From contig NZ_JACHCG010000003.1 of the NCBI RefSeq assembly GCF_014200595.1, forward strand, positions 348,084-412,083: a DNA stretch of 64,000 nucleotides. The letters run 5' to 3'. This document shows, in pieces, positions 46,544 through 53,836 of this stretch. A program made the translations under genes and the position numbers. How positions within the stretch are numbered: position 1 is the first letter of the stretch; every line of letters begins with the position of its first letter. Source of the DNA: Pedobacter cryoconitis. GTDB lineage: Bacteria; Bacteroidota; Bacteroidia; Sphingobacteriales; Sphingobacteriaceae. The notes under the pieces are model-generated. The model was not told the DNA's origin. It made no database searches and saw nothing but the letters and a program-made list of their open reading frames with translations.

Positions 46544-47282
46544 ATTCAAATGCAATGACTTCATTTAATCCTTTTAATACTAAATAGGGATCGTGTATAA
46601 TTTGAGGTGCAAAGATGCTGTTTTTTAATTGTTCCAGCAAAAAAGTAGCATCCCCTCCAGTTATAACTACCTTCAGTTCTTTATTATTTTTGTTATTTAA
46701 TGCTATAAATCCTTCAACTTCGTTGATTACTCCCTGTAAGACGCCATTTATGATGGCTGTCTCTGTATCAGTACCCCGAGGAATAATTTGTAATTCCCTG
46801 TCCCACTTCACTAATGGCAGCTTTCCGGTATAGTGATTCAAAGCAGAAAACCGCATATTAAGGCCTAAACTAATGCTTCCGCCATAATAAGCTCCCTCCT
46901 TATTTAAAAAATCATAGGTAATACAGGTTCCTGCATCTATAACCAAACAATCCTGCTGGGGATAGGCGTGATGAACGGCAATTATTTTTGCCCATCTGTC
47001 CTGCCCTAAAGTGGATATTGTTTTATAATAATTATTTATACCCGTATTCAGATTAGTAGAAAACGGCATATAATTAGTTTTTGCCTGCAATAAAGTCAAA
47101 AGCTCCGCATCAGCCTTCTTCACACTGGAAACAGTAGAATTAGCGACTTTATATTCTGCGATTAATGTCGTCAGCACCTGCTGATCAAAATGCTCAAGGA
47201 TTTGAAAAAATACCAGCACTTTATCGTTAAAAACAGCTATTTTACTGTTAGTATTGCCGATATCTATTACGAGATTATGCAT
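46527..47282 (-). CDS. coaX: Type III pantothenate kinase
   Basis: This 251-residue enzyme phosphorylates pantothenate, the first step of coenzyme A synthesis. Family motifs are visible: LVIDIGNTNSKIAVF at residues 4-18, TLGQDRWAKIIAVHHAYP, DCLVIDAGTCITYDFL and GGSISLGLNMRFSALNHYTGKLP. Length fits. It is the first gene of a coupled unit with the outer membrane protein and lptC genes, with a good promoter candidate 24 bases upstream. Confidence 0.95.
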   Translation of the reverse strand: MHNLVIDIGNTNSKIAVFNDKVLVFFQILEHFDQQVLTTLIAEYKVANSTVSSVKKADAELLTLLQAKTNYMPFSTNLNTGINNYYKTISTLGQDRWAKIIAVHHAYPQQDCLVIDAGTCITYDFLNKEGAYYGGSISLGLNMRFSALNHYTGKLPLVKWDRELQIIPRGTDTETAIINGVLQGVINEVEGFIALNNKNNKELKVVITGGDATFLLEQLKNSIFAPQIIHDPYLVLKGLNEVIAFEYVQKN

Positions 47283-47305
47283 TTACCAATCCACACTTCA
47301 TGTTA

Positions 47306-47335
47306 CAAAGCTATTAATCTTTACGAAGTTTCAAG
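47306..47335 (-). promoter_or_regulatory. Candidate promoter of the coaX operon
   Basis: On the minus strand CTTG (47335-47332) is followed after 18 bases by TAGCTTTG (47313-47306), an exact TAnnTTTG match. The leader to the ATG at 47282 would be about 20 bases. Confidence 0.5.
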
Positions 47336-47356
47336 CCGTCAAATTGTTAAAAAAAG

Positions 47357-48337
47357 TTAAACAAATAAAAAGAACTGTATCGTTAAGACTAAAATAACAA
47401 ACAGGCTTTCATAAAACCATCGTTTTGTCGCATTCGAAAAATAGTAAGCCAGCAAAACTGCACCCGGCGGCACACAAAGTAAAAAGTGGTAAAGTTTAAA
47501 ATTCGACTTCGTATAAACACTTAAAATCGCAATCAGAAACATGAAAAACAGCATTTGAAAGGCTTTCCTGGTACTGATAAAACTCCTGAAGAAATTTTCC
47601 CGCAACTGTATAGAAGCCAGTACCATCGTGATCCCTACCGGAACCAGCACCAGGTAATCATTATACCTGATCCTGAACATGGATGGAAACTTATTTTTTA
47701 AAGGAAGCCATATTTTGTAAAACATCCCCAGGTTGTCGTTCCAGTAATAGAAAACAGCCAGAAAAAAGATAATCGTCAGAAAACCTACCAGTCCGGAAAC
47801 CCATTCCCGCCAGTTAAAAGAGCGGTATAACAGTAAACTCAGCCAGATCAGCAAAAGCATCATCACAAAAGGGAAATAAATCAGTGTGCCCACTGCGATA
47901 AAGAGCCCGATATCAAACATAATCATGATTGCATTGGGCGATTTACCAATTTTCAATAGTTTATCCATGATCAGGATCAGCATGAAATTCGAGATCAGCA
48001 CAGGACTGAGAATAAGAAAAGGATCGAATAAACTGGCTCCTGTGATATAGAGTAAAGCAGGGAGAAAGCTTGGTTTTGCGAGTAAAGTATGGTTATTAAC
48101 GATCCTGTTAAAGATAATCGCTTGTATAAAAACCAAAATACCGGCCAGCAGAATGTTGGTAATCACCGAAAAATTATCACCTATAGGAATTTGAATCAAA
48201 AACTTGGCATACGGCTCCATAAACTCAAAATTCAACCGTACTGGTGGATTGATCAAAATCGAGATCCGCATAAAAAAAGTATATGCGAACAGCAGGAGTA
48301 TATTGATAGGGTTTAACGTTTTGAATTGATTGATCAT
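47357..48337 (-). CDS. Polytopic membrane protein (DUF6427-like)
   Basis: This 326-residue protein has about eight to nine transmembrane helices spread over its full length, with short basic loops (SFNWREWVSG, RIRYNDYL). I take it to be the Bacteroidota family DUF6427, whose function is unknown, on general resemblance only. It has no signal peptide and would lie in the inner membrane. It is 30 bases downstream of the glycosyltransferase gene and so may share an envelope-biogenesis operon with it and the LpxH-like gene. Confidence 0.7.
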   Translation of the reverse strand: MINQFKTLNPINILLLFAYTFFMRISILINPPVRLNFEFMEPYAKFLIQIPIGDNFSVITNILLAGILVFIQAIIFNRIVNNHTLLAKPSFLPALLYITGASLFDPFLILSPVLISNFMLILIMDKLLKIGKSPNAIMIMFDIGLFIAVGTLIYFPFVMMLLLIWLSLLLYRSFNWREWVSGLVGFLTIIFFLAVFYYWNDNLGMFYKIWLPLKNKFPSMFRIRYNDYLVLVPVGITMVLASIQLRENFFRSFISTRKAFQMLFFMFLIAILSVYTKSNFKLYHFLLCVPPGAVLLAYYFSNATKRWFYESLFVILVLTIQFFLFV

Positions 48338-48367
48338 GCCGTAAATAGAAGGGCAAAGTAAAGAAAT

Positions 48368-49354
48368 TTATCTGGCAAACTGGCTGACAACTTTTTCAAT
48401 CACATCAGCAGTCTCATCAGGAAAATTAAATTGATGCGTTTGCGGCTGAAGTACCCATTTCTGAATCACAGGCAGCCAGTTTTTATTAGATCCCCAGATC
48501 ACAGGCAAACCCATTTGCTGTAAAGCATAAGCATTACACTGTTGCTCGTATTGAAATTTCATCGGGACAACCAGCAGTTTTTTACCCAGAAACAAAGCTT
48601 CAGCAGGCCCTTCAAAGCCACCGCCTGTAAATAAGCCTTCACAACTTGCCATACTCAGATTAAACTGTTCATTATTGACAGGACGCACCTGAACATTTCC
48701 GTCTGTAAAACTTGTCTTCGTATGTTTAGAGAAAACCTGCCATTGTACATGGGGAATTTGTTTCAAAATCGGCACCAGCATTTCATCAGCAATTGCCGGC
48801 AAATAGACTGTATAGTGCCCCAGGTTACTCGTCTGCAAGTTTCTGATCTCTGAACGGATAACTGGTGTATGGATAAAATCGTCGTATTCTTTGAAATGAA
48901 AACCCACATAATGGGTTGATGGCGCATAGTATTTCATTACTAATTGTGCCCAGTCTATACTTTTAGGCTTTGGAACTTTCTTCGACTGAAAAGATGCCTG
49001 ATGGCTTAAGCCCACACTTTCCACCCCTTTTAATTTACAAGCCCATGCCGTAACAGGTTCAAAATCATTTAAAATAAGATCGTAGTTTTTAAGTGGGAGC
49101 TGACGCATATCTTTTACAAACCGCGGAAGATTCATTGACTTCCAGGTTTCGTAATGGTCTACCCCACCCTTTTTACCGAAAATAAAACTAAAACCATGAA
49201 GCTGATAAGCCACTTGCTGACTCAATTTAACATCAGCCTGTGTACCACTGATTAATAATTCTACATCGCCGTGCTGTTGTAATAAAGGCACGATTTCACG
49301 TGCGCGGCTGATATGACCGTTTCCTGTACCTTGAATAGCATAAAGTATCTTCAT
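48368..49354 (-). CDS. GT-B fold glycosyltransferase (MJ1255/VC2487-like)
   Basis: This 328-residue protein opens with MKILYAIQGTGNGHISRARE, the donor/acceptor loop of a GT-B fold resembling MurG and UDP-glucuronosyltransferase relatives. Near residue 240 it has the C-terminal nucleotide-sugar loop (GLFTGGGFEGPAEALFLGKKLLVVPM). The text corresponds to the Glyco_trans_1_3 family. It would act at the inner membrane in cell-envelope glycan or glycolipid synthesis. Sugar and acceptor are not predictable. It is 28 bases downstream of the LpxH-like phosphoesterase gene, a pairing that suggests lipid A or glycolipid metabolism. Confidence 0.82.
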   Translation of the reverse strand: MKILYAIQGTGNGHISRAREIVPLLQQHGDVELLISGTQADVKLSQQVAYQLHGFSFIFGKKGGVDHYETWKSMNLPRFVKDMRQLPLKNYDLILNDFEPVTAWACKLKGVESVGLSHQASFQSKKVPKPKSIDWAQLVMKYYAPSTHYVGFHFKEYDDFIHTPVIRSEIRNLQTSNLGHYTVYLPAIADEMLVPILKQIPHVQWQVFSKHTKTSFTDGNVQVRPVNNEQFNLSMASCEGLFTGGGFEGPAEALFLGKKLLVVPMKFQYEQQCNAYALQQMGLPVIWGSNKNWLPVIQKWVLQPQTHQFNFPDETADVIEKVVSQFAR

Positions 49355-49382
49355 CCTTGCCGAATATCTGTAATTTTATTTG

Positions 49383-50234
49383 CTAGACAATTTCTAATTT
49401 TATCTTTTGTAGCAACATATTGATATCCAGCTTACTATGCAAATCCTCACTATCAGAAAGAATTCCCTCTTCTACCTCGTCTGTCTGAAAGTCTTTCGCA
49501 TCATACTTGAAGATGTTCCAGTTCTGATCCTTGTATTCCAGCGCGGTCAGGTTTTCGACCCAGTCTCCGCTGTTTAAATAGAGTACCTGCCCATCTTCAG
49601 TAGTTACTGTTCTCATCTCAGGTTGATGAATATGGCCGCATACTACATAAGCATAGCCATTTTGTGCCGCCAGTTCGGAGGCTGTATCTTCGAATTTATT
49701 GATAAACTTGACTGCATCCTTAAACTGCGCTTTAACTTTTTTAGAAAAGCTCATTTTCTCTCTGCCGAAGAGTTTCAGGCCCCAGTTGACAAAGCTATTG
49801 ATCAGAATTAAACTGTCATAACCCACTGCGCCCAATTTGGCAAGCCATTTTGAATGCTGCATCGTCACATCAAAGATATCACCATGGAAAAACCACGCCT
49901 TTTTTCCGTCGAGTTCTAAAACCAGCTTATTCTGGATATGAAAAGATCCAAGGTGCATGTCCGCAAATTTGCGCAATAACTCATCATGATTTCCTGTAAG
50001 ATAGTATACTGGTACGCCTTCTGCTACAAACTTCATCAGTTTTCTGACAACTTTCATATGTGTTTCAGGCCAGTATCTTTTACTGAATTGCCAGATATCA
50101 ATGATATCTCCATTCAGGATCAGTATTTTGGGTTTGATACTTTTTAAATATTTAAGGAGTTCTTTTGCATGACAACCGTAAGTGCCCAGGTGGACATCAG
50201 AAATCACGACAATATCAACTTCTCTTTTACACAT
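49383..50234 (-). CDS. LpxH-like calcineurin-type metallophosphoesterase
   Basis: The protein has 283 residues from ATG 50234 (MCKREVDIVV); an ATG at 50243 adds three residues. The metal-binding motifs are complete: SDVHLG, NGDIIDIW, GNHDE, HGDIFD and GHIHQPEMR. This set matches UDP-2,3-diacylglucosamine pyrophosphatase-like proteins of lipid A synthesis in Bacteroidota. The ATG at 50234 lies inside the stop of a 30-codon upstream frame (ATGTGTAA), which suggests coupled translation and favours that start. Confidence 0.85.
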   Translation of the reverse strand: MCKREVDIVVISDVHLGTYGCHAKELLKYLKSIKPKILILNGDIIDIWQFSKRYWPETHMKVVRKLMKFVAEGVPVYYLTGNHDELLRKFADMHLGSFHIQNKLVLELDGKKAWFFHGDIFDVTMQHSKWLAKLGAVGYDSLILINSFVNWGLKLFGREKMSFSKKVKAQFKDAVKFINKFEDTASELAAQNGYAYVVCGHIHQPEMRTVTTEDGQVLYLNSGDWVENLTALEYKDQNWNIFKYDAKDFQTDEVEEGILSDSEDLHSKLDINMLLQKIKLEIV

Positions 50235-50319
50235 CGTCTTCATCTATGGTTAGTTCATAGGGACTGAAAAAGAAAGCTACAAGAGCGATAACACAGACAA
50301 CCGTAATTACTTCTTGCAT
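50227..50319 (-). CDS. Putative 30-residue single-span membrane peptide
   Basis: ATG at 50319 opens a 30-codon frame, MQEVITVVCVIALVAFFFSP followed by YELTIDEDDV. It has one strong hydrophobic helix (residues 3-19) and an acidic tail, a typical small inner-membrane protein layout. Its TAA overlaps the start codon of the LpxH-like gene. It could be a real small protein of the lipid A operon or only a leader frame that couples translation. Confidence 0.5.
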   Translation of the reverse strand: MQEVITVVCVIALVAFFFSPYELTIDEDDV

Positions 50320-50629
50320 ATCAGTTCAGTTTATATACACAAATGTGCAAAACTCAGGTTAACAATACATTAAGTAAATATTATGGTATAAACATTTGTT
50401 TTTTTAAGGATTAAGTCAAATAGAATTCAGGATAGTAAGCATTAGGGTTCCGGCTATATTGTGCAGGGGTTGTGTTGCAGTTTGAAGCGGTACTAAAGCG
50501 GCATTGAGCCGGGGTTGAAGTAGCTCAGGTCGGTTCAATGCCGGTTCAACCCCGGTTCAACGCTAGTTCAAACTGCAACACAACCTAGCCAAAACCTCTG
50601 CAAAACCCCAACTTTTCAGCCCAATAAAA
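50320..50629. other. Intergenic region with a large inverted repeat
   Basis: No further convincing gene lies here. The region carries an inverted repeat with 19-bp perfect outer arms at 50468-50585, built from short repeats. The terminator of the YfhO-like gene follows at 50630. The remaining bases upstream of the 30-residue frame are A/T-rich and may contain the promoter of the LpxH-like operon. Confidence 0.6.
50468..50585. repeat. 118-base imperfect inverted repeat built of short GGTTCAA-type repeats
   Basis: The arm GGTTGTGTTGCAGTTTGAA (50468-50486) is perfectly complementary to TTCAAACTGCAACACAACC (50567-50585). Inside it GCCGGGGTTGAA (50508-50519) pairs with TTCAACCCCGG on the right side. 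The right half is a run of roughly 11-base repeats (CGGTTCAACCC, CGGTTCAACGC, TAGTTCAAACT). It could form a long hairpin in RNA or a cruciform in DNA. I do not know a named element that matches. Confidence 0.75.
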
Positions 50630-50658
50630 AAGGGCTGGTGCATCACGCAACAACCCTT
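50630..50658 (-). terminator. Terminator after the YfhO-like gene
   Basis: AAGGG and CCCTT close an interrupted stem (TG/CA and TGC/GCA inside), with a run of six T residues on the minus strand. It lies 24 bases downstream of the stop codon at 50682. Confidence 0.65.
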
Positions 50659-50681
50659 CTCATTTGATCAGTTAAAAATTC

Positions 50682-53147
50682 TTAACTCACCTTTTTTGTC
50701 TTTTTTTGATCTGTATAAACTGCAAATCCCAAACCTAATACCAACAGGATTGAACCTGCAAAGGAGATTTTCTCTCCCATATAATAAGAAGTAGGGTGGA
50801 AAATAAAGTCAATCTTATGGTTTCCAGCAGGAAGCTGTGCTGCACGTAAGGTATAATCAGCTCTGAAATAAGGTTTCTCTACATCATCGATGTACATTTT
50901 CCAGCCTTTATCATAATAGATCTCAGAGAAAACAGCAATTACATCTCTTGGCGCACTATAAGAATAAACCATATGGTCAGGATGATAGCTATCTAACTTA
51001 ATCATTGCTGTTGGCCCGCCAATACCCGCTTTAGCCGTATCAATTAAGTTTTTGTACTTAATATCCACGATTGCTTCTTTCTTAGGATCAAAACTGCTGA
51101 TCGCTTTCATTTCTTCATCAGAGTTTTTCACAAACTGAACCTGATCTACAATCCACGCATTGCCGGCAGCAGACTCATTGCGCTGCATTTTATAAGCACC
51201 AGACTGCTGATCCTGCGTAATAATATATTTAGTATTCAGCATGTCCAGCACATCGTGGTTGACGCTTTTGGTAAACTGATGATCAACCAACTCCTGAATA
51301 CGTTTTAACCTCGCTGAGTGCGCTCCACCAACTGTTTTATGAAAATATGAAGCATCTGCACTGGTAAAAGTAGGAATAGACGTATCAAACACCCTGAAAT
51401 CAGGATCTTTATCCGCTAAAATAAAAGTATCTACATCTCTTGGCTGATAATGGTTAGTCAATGAAGACGCAGGTACAAAATTCTGATTATTTAAATAACG
51501 GCGATCTATCTGCCACATATCAATCAGGATAAATAAAGCCAGTAAACCAAAAGCATACTCTGCTTTCATTTTTTTAGTGATGAATGCCCAGGTTAATCCA
51601 AATCCGATAGCGATAAAGATCAAAGTTCTCAAAGCATCAGCTCTTGCCAGTTCTGCTCTGTCTTGTATTAAAGCATTGCCAATGGTCAGCGCAACGTTTT
51701 TATCATTATTTACGGCCTGACTTAACGTATTCAGAAAAGCTTCATGATCCGAAGTTTTGAAACTGAAGAACAAAGTAGGTACAACTGCAATGATCAGGGC
51801 GAAACCACCTGTAATGCCCGCAGACCAGGTTAGTTTCTTAACCAGGTATTTCTGATCATATTGTCCGTCCTGAGCTTCCTTAACAGCTAATACAGCCAAT
51901 ATTGGGAACAACAGACCAACTACTGCCAGAATAGATTCTACAGCCCTGAATTTGTTGTATAACGGTACATAGTCGAAGAACAAATCAGATATAAATGGTA
52001 AGTTTTTACCAAATGATAAGAAAAGGAATAAGATTGTAGTCGCTAAGATCCACCATTTGATACGGTTACGAACAATAAATAACCCGAATACAAATAATAA
52101 ACATACAATCGATCCGAAATAATAAGGGCCTGCTGTACCTGGCTTATCTCCCCAGTATACCGGCATTTGCGCTGCAAAACCAGCCGCCTGCTCAGGTGAA
52201 GCACCTACAGTTTCAATCGCTTTAGCTACATTTGATTTAGCATCCAGACGATTTGTTCCACCACCATATAAATTAGGGATTAAAAAGGTGAAAGATTCAC
52301 TTACACCCTGGCTCCACTGATAAGCATAGTCCTTTGGAAGACCACTATCTGGTTCTGCTGCATCAGCAGTCAGGTTAGATTTACCACGGATAGTTTCTTT
52401 TCCATATTCATAAGTCGTCCACAGGTTACTCGCATTTACCATTACTGAAAGCAGTACGGCCATTCCAAGAAACCCAAGCGCTTTAGAAAGTTCTTTAGTT
52501 TTATTCGCTTTAACAGCATGGTAAATTTCTATTCCGATGTAAATTAACAGCGCTAACAGAAAATAATAAGTCATCTGGATATGGTTGGCTCTGATATTCA
52601 GGGCCAGGAAAAGTGCCGTTAAACTTGCACCCATCCAGTATTTGCCCCGCATCGTCAGAATAATCCCTGCAAGGATCGGCGCAAATAAGCCAATTGCAAG
52701 GGCCTTATTGCTATGCCCGGCACTAATAATTATAAAGTTGTAAGAAGTAAATGCGAATGCAATCGCGCCTGCCGCAGCAAGCCAGGGATTAACCTTTAAT
52801 ACGCAGAAAAGCAAATATGAACCTAAAAGGTACATTAAGACCGTGCCTACAGGGTTTGGTAAAACATCTGTAATCAATGCTATCCCATAAGTAGTCAGAT
52901 TGAGCGGATATTGAACCCAGATCTGATAAGCCGGCATCCCGCCAAACATTTCGTTCGTCCAGAGCGGCCCTTTGCCATCTTTGGCTTTGTACTCCATGAT
53001 TTCCCGCTGCATGGCTTTAGCCTGCATTACATCGCCTTGAATCGGAACCTTCCCCTGTAAAACAGGACTAAAATAGACGAAACATAAAATTACAAAAAAT
53101 GCACTGATGGCTAAGTGTATGCCATTCCTTTTTAACCAATTGTTCAT
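50682..53147 (-). CDS. YfhO-family membrane glycosyltransferase-like protein
   Basis: This 821-residue inner membrane protein has more than ten transmembrane helices. Typical YfhO features are the early VYFSPVLQGKVPIQGDV loop, GGMPAYQIWVQYP, a large C-terminal extracytoplasmic domain (about residues 570-790; SSLTNHYQPRDVDTFILADK, FFHKTVGGAHSARLKR-like text, SEIYYDKGWKMYIDDVEKPYFRADY regions) and a final helix. The architecture resembles GT-C polyprenyl-sugar transferases, and some YfhO proteins modify teichoic acids in Gram-positives. In Bacteroidota the substrate is unknown. Confidence 0.88.
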   Translation of the reverse strand: MNNWLKRNGIHLAISAFFVILCFVYFSPVLQGKVPIQGDVMQAKAMQREIMEYKAKDGKGPLWTNEMFGGMPAYQIWVQYPLNLTTYGIALITDVLPNPVGTVLMYLLGSYLLFCVLKVNPWLAAAGAIAFAFTSYNFIIISAGHSNKALAIGLFAPILAGIILTMRGKYWMGASLTALFLALNIRANHIQMTYYFLLALLIYIGIEIYHAVKANKTKELSKALGFLGMAVLLSVMVNASNLWTTYEYGKETIRGKSNLTADAAEPDSGLPKDYAYQWSQGVSESFTFLIPNLYGGGTNRLDAKSNVAKAIETVGASPEQAAGFAAQMPVYWGDKPGTAGPYYFGSIVCLLFVFGLFIVRNRIKWWILATTILFLFLSFGKNLPFISDLFFDYVPLYNKFRAVESILAVVGLLFPILAVLAVKEAQDGQYDQKYLVKKLTWSAGITGGFALIIAVVPTLFFSFKTSDHEAFLNTLSQAVNNDKNVALTIGNALIQDRAELARADALRTLIFIAIGFGLTWAFITKKMKAEYAFGLLALFILIDMWQIDRRYLNNQNFVPASSLTNHYQPRDVDTFILADKDPDFRVFDTSIPTFTSADASYFHKTVGGAHSARLKRIQELVDHQFTKSVNHDVLDMLNTKYIITQDQQSGAYKMQRNESAAGNAWIVDQVQFVKNSDEEMKAISSFDPKKEAIVDIKYKNLIDTAKAGIGGPTAMIKLDSYHPDHMVYSYSAPRDVIAVFSEIYYDKGWKMYIDDVEKPYFRADYTLRAAQLPAGNHKIDFIFHPTSYYMGEKISFAGSILLVLGLGFAVYTDQKKTKKVS

Positions 53148-53231
53148 TAAGGTCTGTTTATATTAAACTAACCCCAAAAATATAAAATTGATACAGATTA
53201 GGAAGGAAATATATCGATTAGCGGGATATTT

Positions 53232-53501
53232 TTATTTAATTTCCTCGTAATCAACGAAATCACCTAGTTTATCGGCATTTCCCTGCTTAGGCTGCGGCGG
53301 TACATAGTCAATTGACAACGAGCCTTCTGGTTTAGTAGAATAGCGCTGTTGTTGTTGCTGCTGCTGTCCGGCGTAACCTGAAGACTGTTGCTGCATTTTC
53401 CCGAAGATACTTTTGACTACCATAGGAAAAACCAGTCTTAACAAAAGACGGATGATCCAGAGTATCAGTATAGTAAAAAAAAGAAATTTAATTAATCCCA
53501 T
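53232..53501 (-). CDS. DUF4834 family small membrane protein
   Basis: This 89-residue protein has one N-terminal transmembrane helix (LIKFLFFTILILWIIRLLLR) and a polyglutamine stretch (residues about 45-51, seven Q after GQ). It ends in a conserved acidic tail (KLGDFVDYEEIK) that identifies DUF4834. Function is unknown. It lies 84 bases downstream of the YfhO-like start, in the same direction. Confidence 0.8.
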   Translation of the reverse strand: MGLIKFLFFTILILWIIRLLLRLVFPMVVKSIFGKMQQQSSGYAGQQQQQQQRYSTKPEGSLSIDYVPPQPKQGNADKLGDFVDYEEIK

Positions 53502-53539
53502 TTATTTTTTCAGTTAATCTACAAATATAGACAGAATTC

Positions 53540-53618
53540 AATGCCGATTATTACAAAGACTGCCTGTTTGTTATATAATAATTACAATCTGTACAGAAAT
53601 GTTGCTGTAATCGGCATT
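53540..53618. other. Long-range inverted repeat in the DUF4834-YwbE gap
   Basis: AATGCCGATTA (53540-53550) and TAATCGGCATT (53608-53618) are perfect 11-bp complements separated by 57 A/T-rich bases. They could form a terminator-like or attenuator structure between the YwbE-like gene and the DUF4834 gene. No T-run follows the stem closely on either strand. Confidence 0.4.
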
Positions 53619-53635
53619 TAAACTCATTTAGAAGC

Positions 53636-53836
53636 CTAATCTTCTTCAACGATTTCTGCAACTCTTCCTATTTGCCCGTCTTCCAGACGAACTTTAATTC
53701 CACGGGAGTGAAAAGCTGAGGAAGTCAATAAGTTAGCGACTATTCCCCTGGTCAGCTTCCCGCTGCGCTGATCTTTCTTTAAAATGATTTCTACTTCTAA
53801 TCCCGGATAAATATCCGATCTGTTCTTTCCGTCCAT
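53636..53836 (-). CDS. YwbE-family protein
   Basis: This 66-residue protein belongs to the YwbE (DUF2196) family: YPGLEVEIILKKDQRSGKLTRG, a central SSAFHSRGIKVRL motif and VAEIVEED at the end. It is small, basic to mixed and soluble; it resembles a KOW-like beta fold. Function is unknown. Its ATG overlaps the uvrB stop codon (TAATG), so it is translated together with uvrB. Confidence 0.85.
   Translation of the reverse strand: MDGKNRSDIYPGLEVEIILKKDQRSGKLTRGIVANLLTSSAFHSRGIKVRLEDGQIGRVAEIVEED

Noticed and set aside
50468..50585. A CRISPR array, because of the short repeated units
   Set aside because: Units are about 11 bases, degenerate and arranged as an inverted repeat, with no uniform repeats and spacers and no cas genes.
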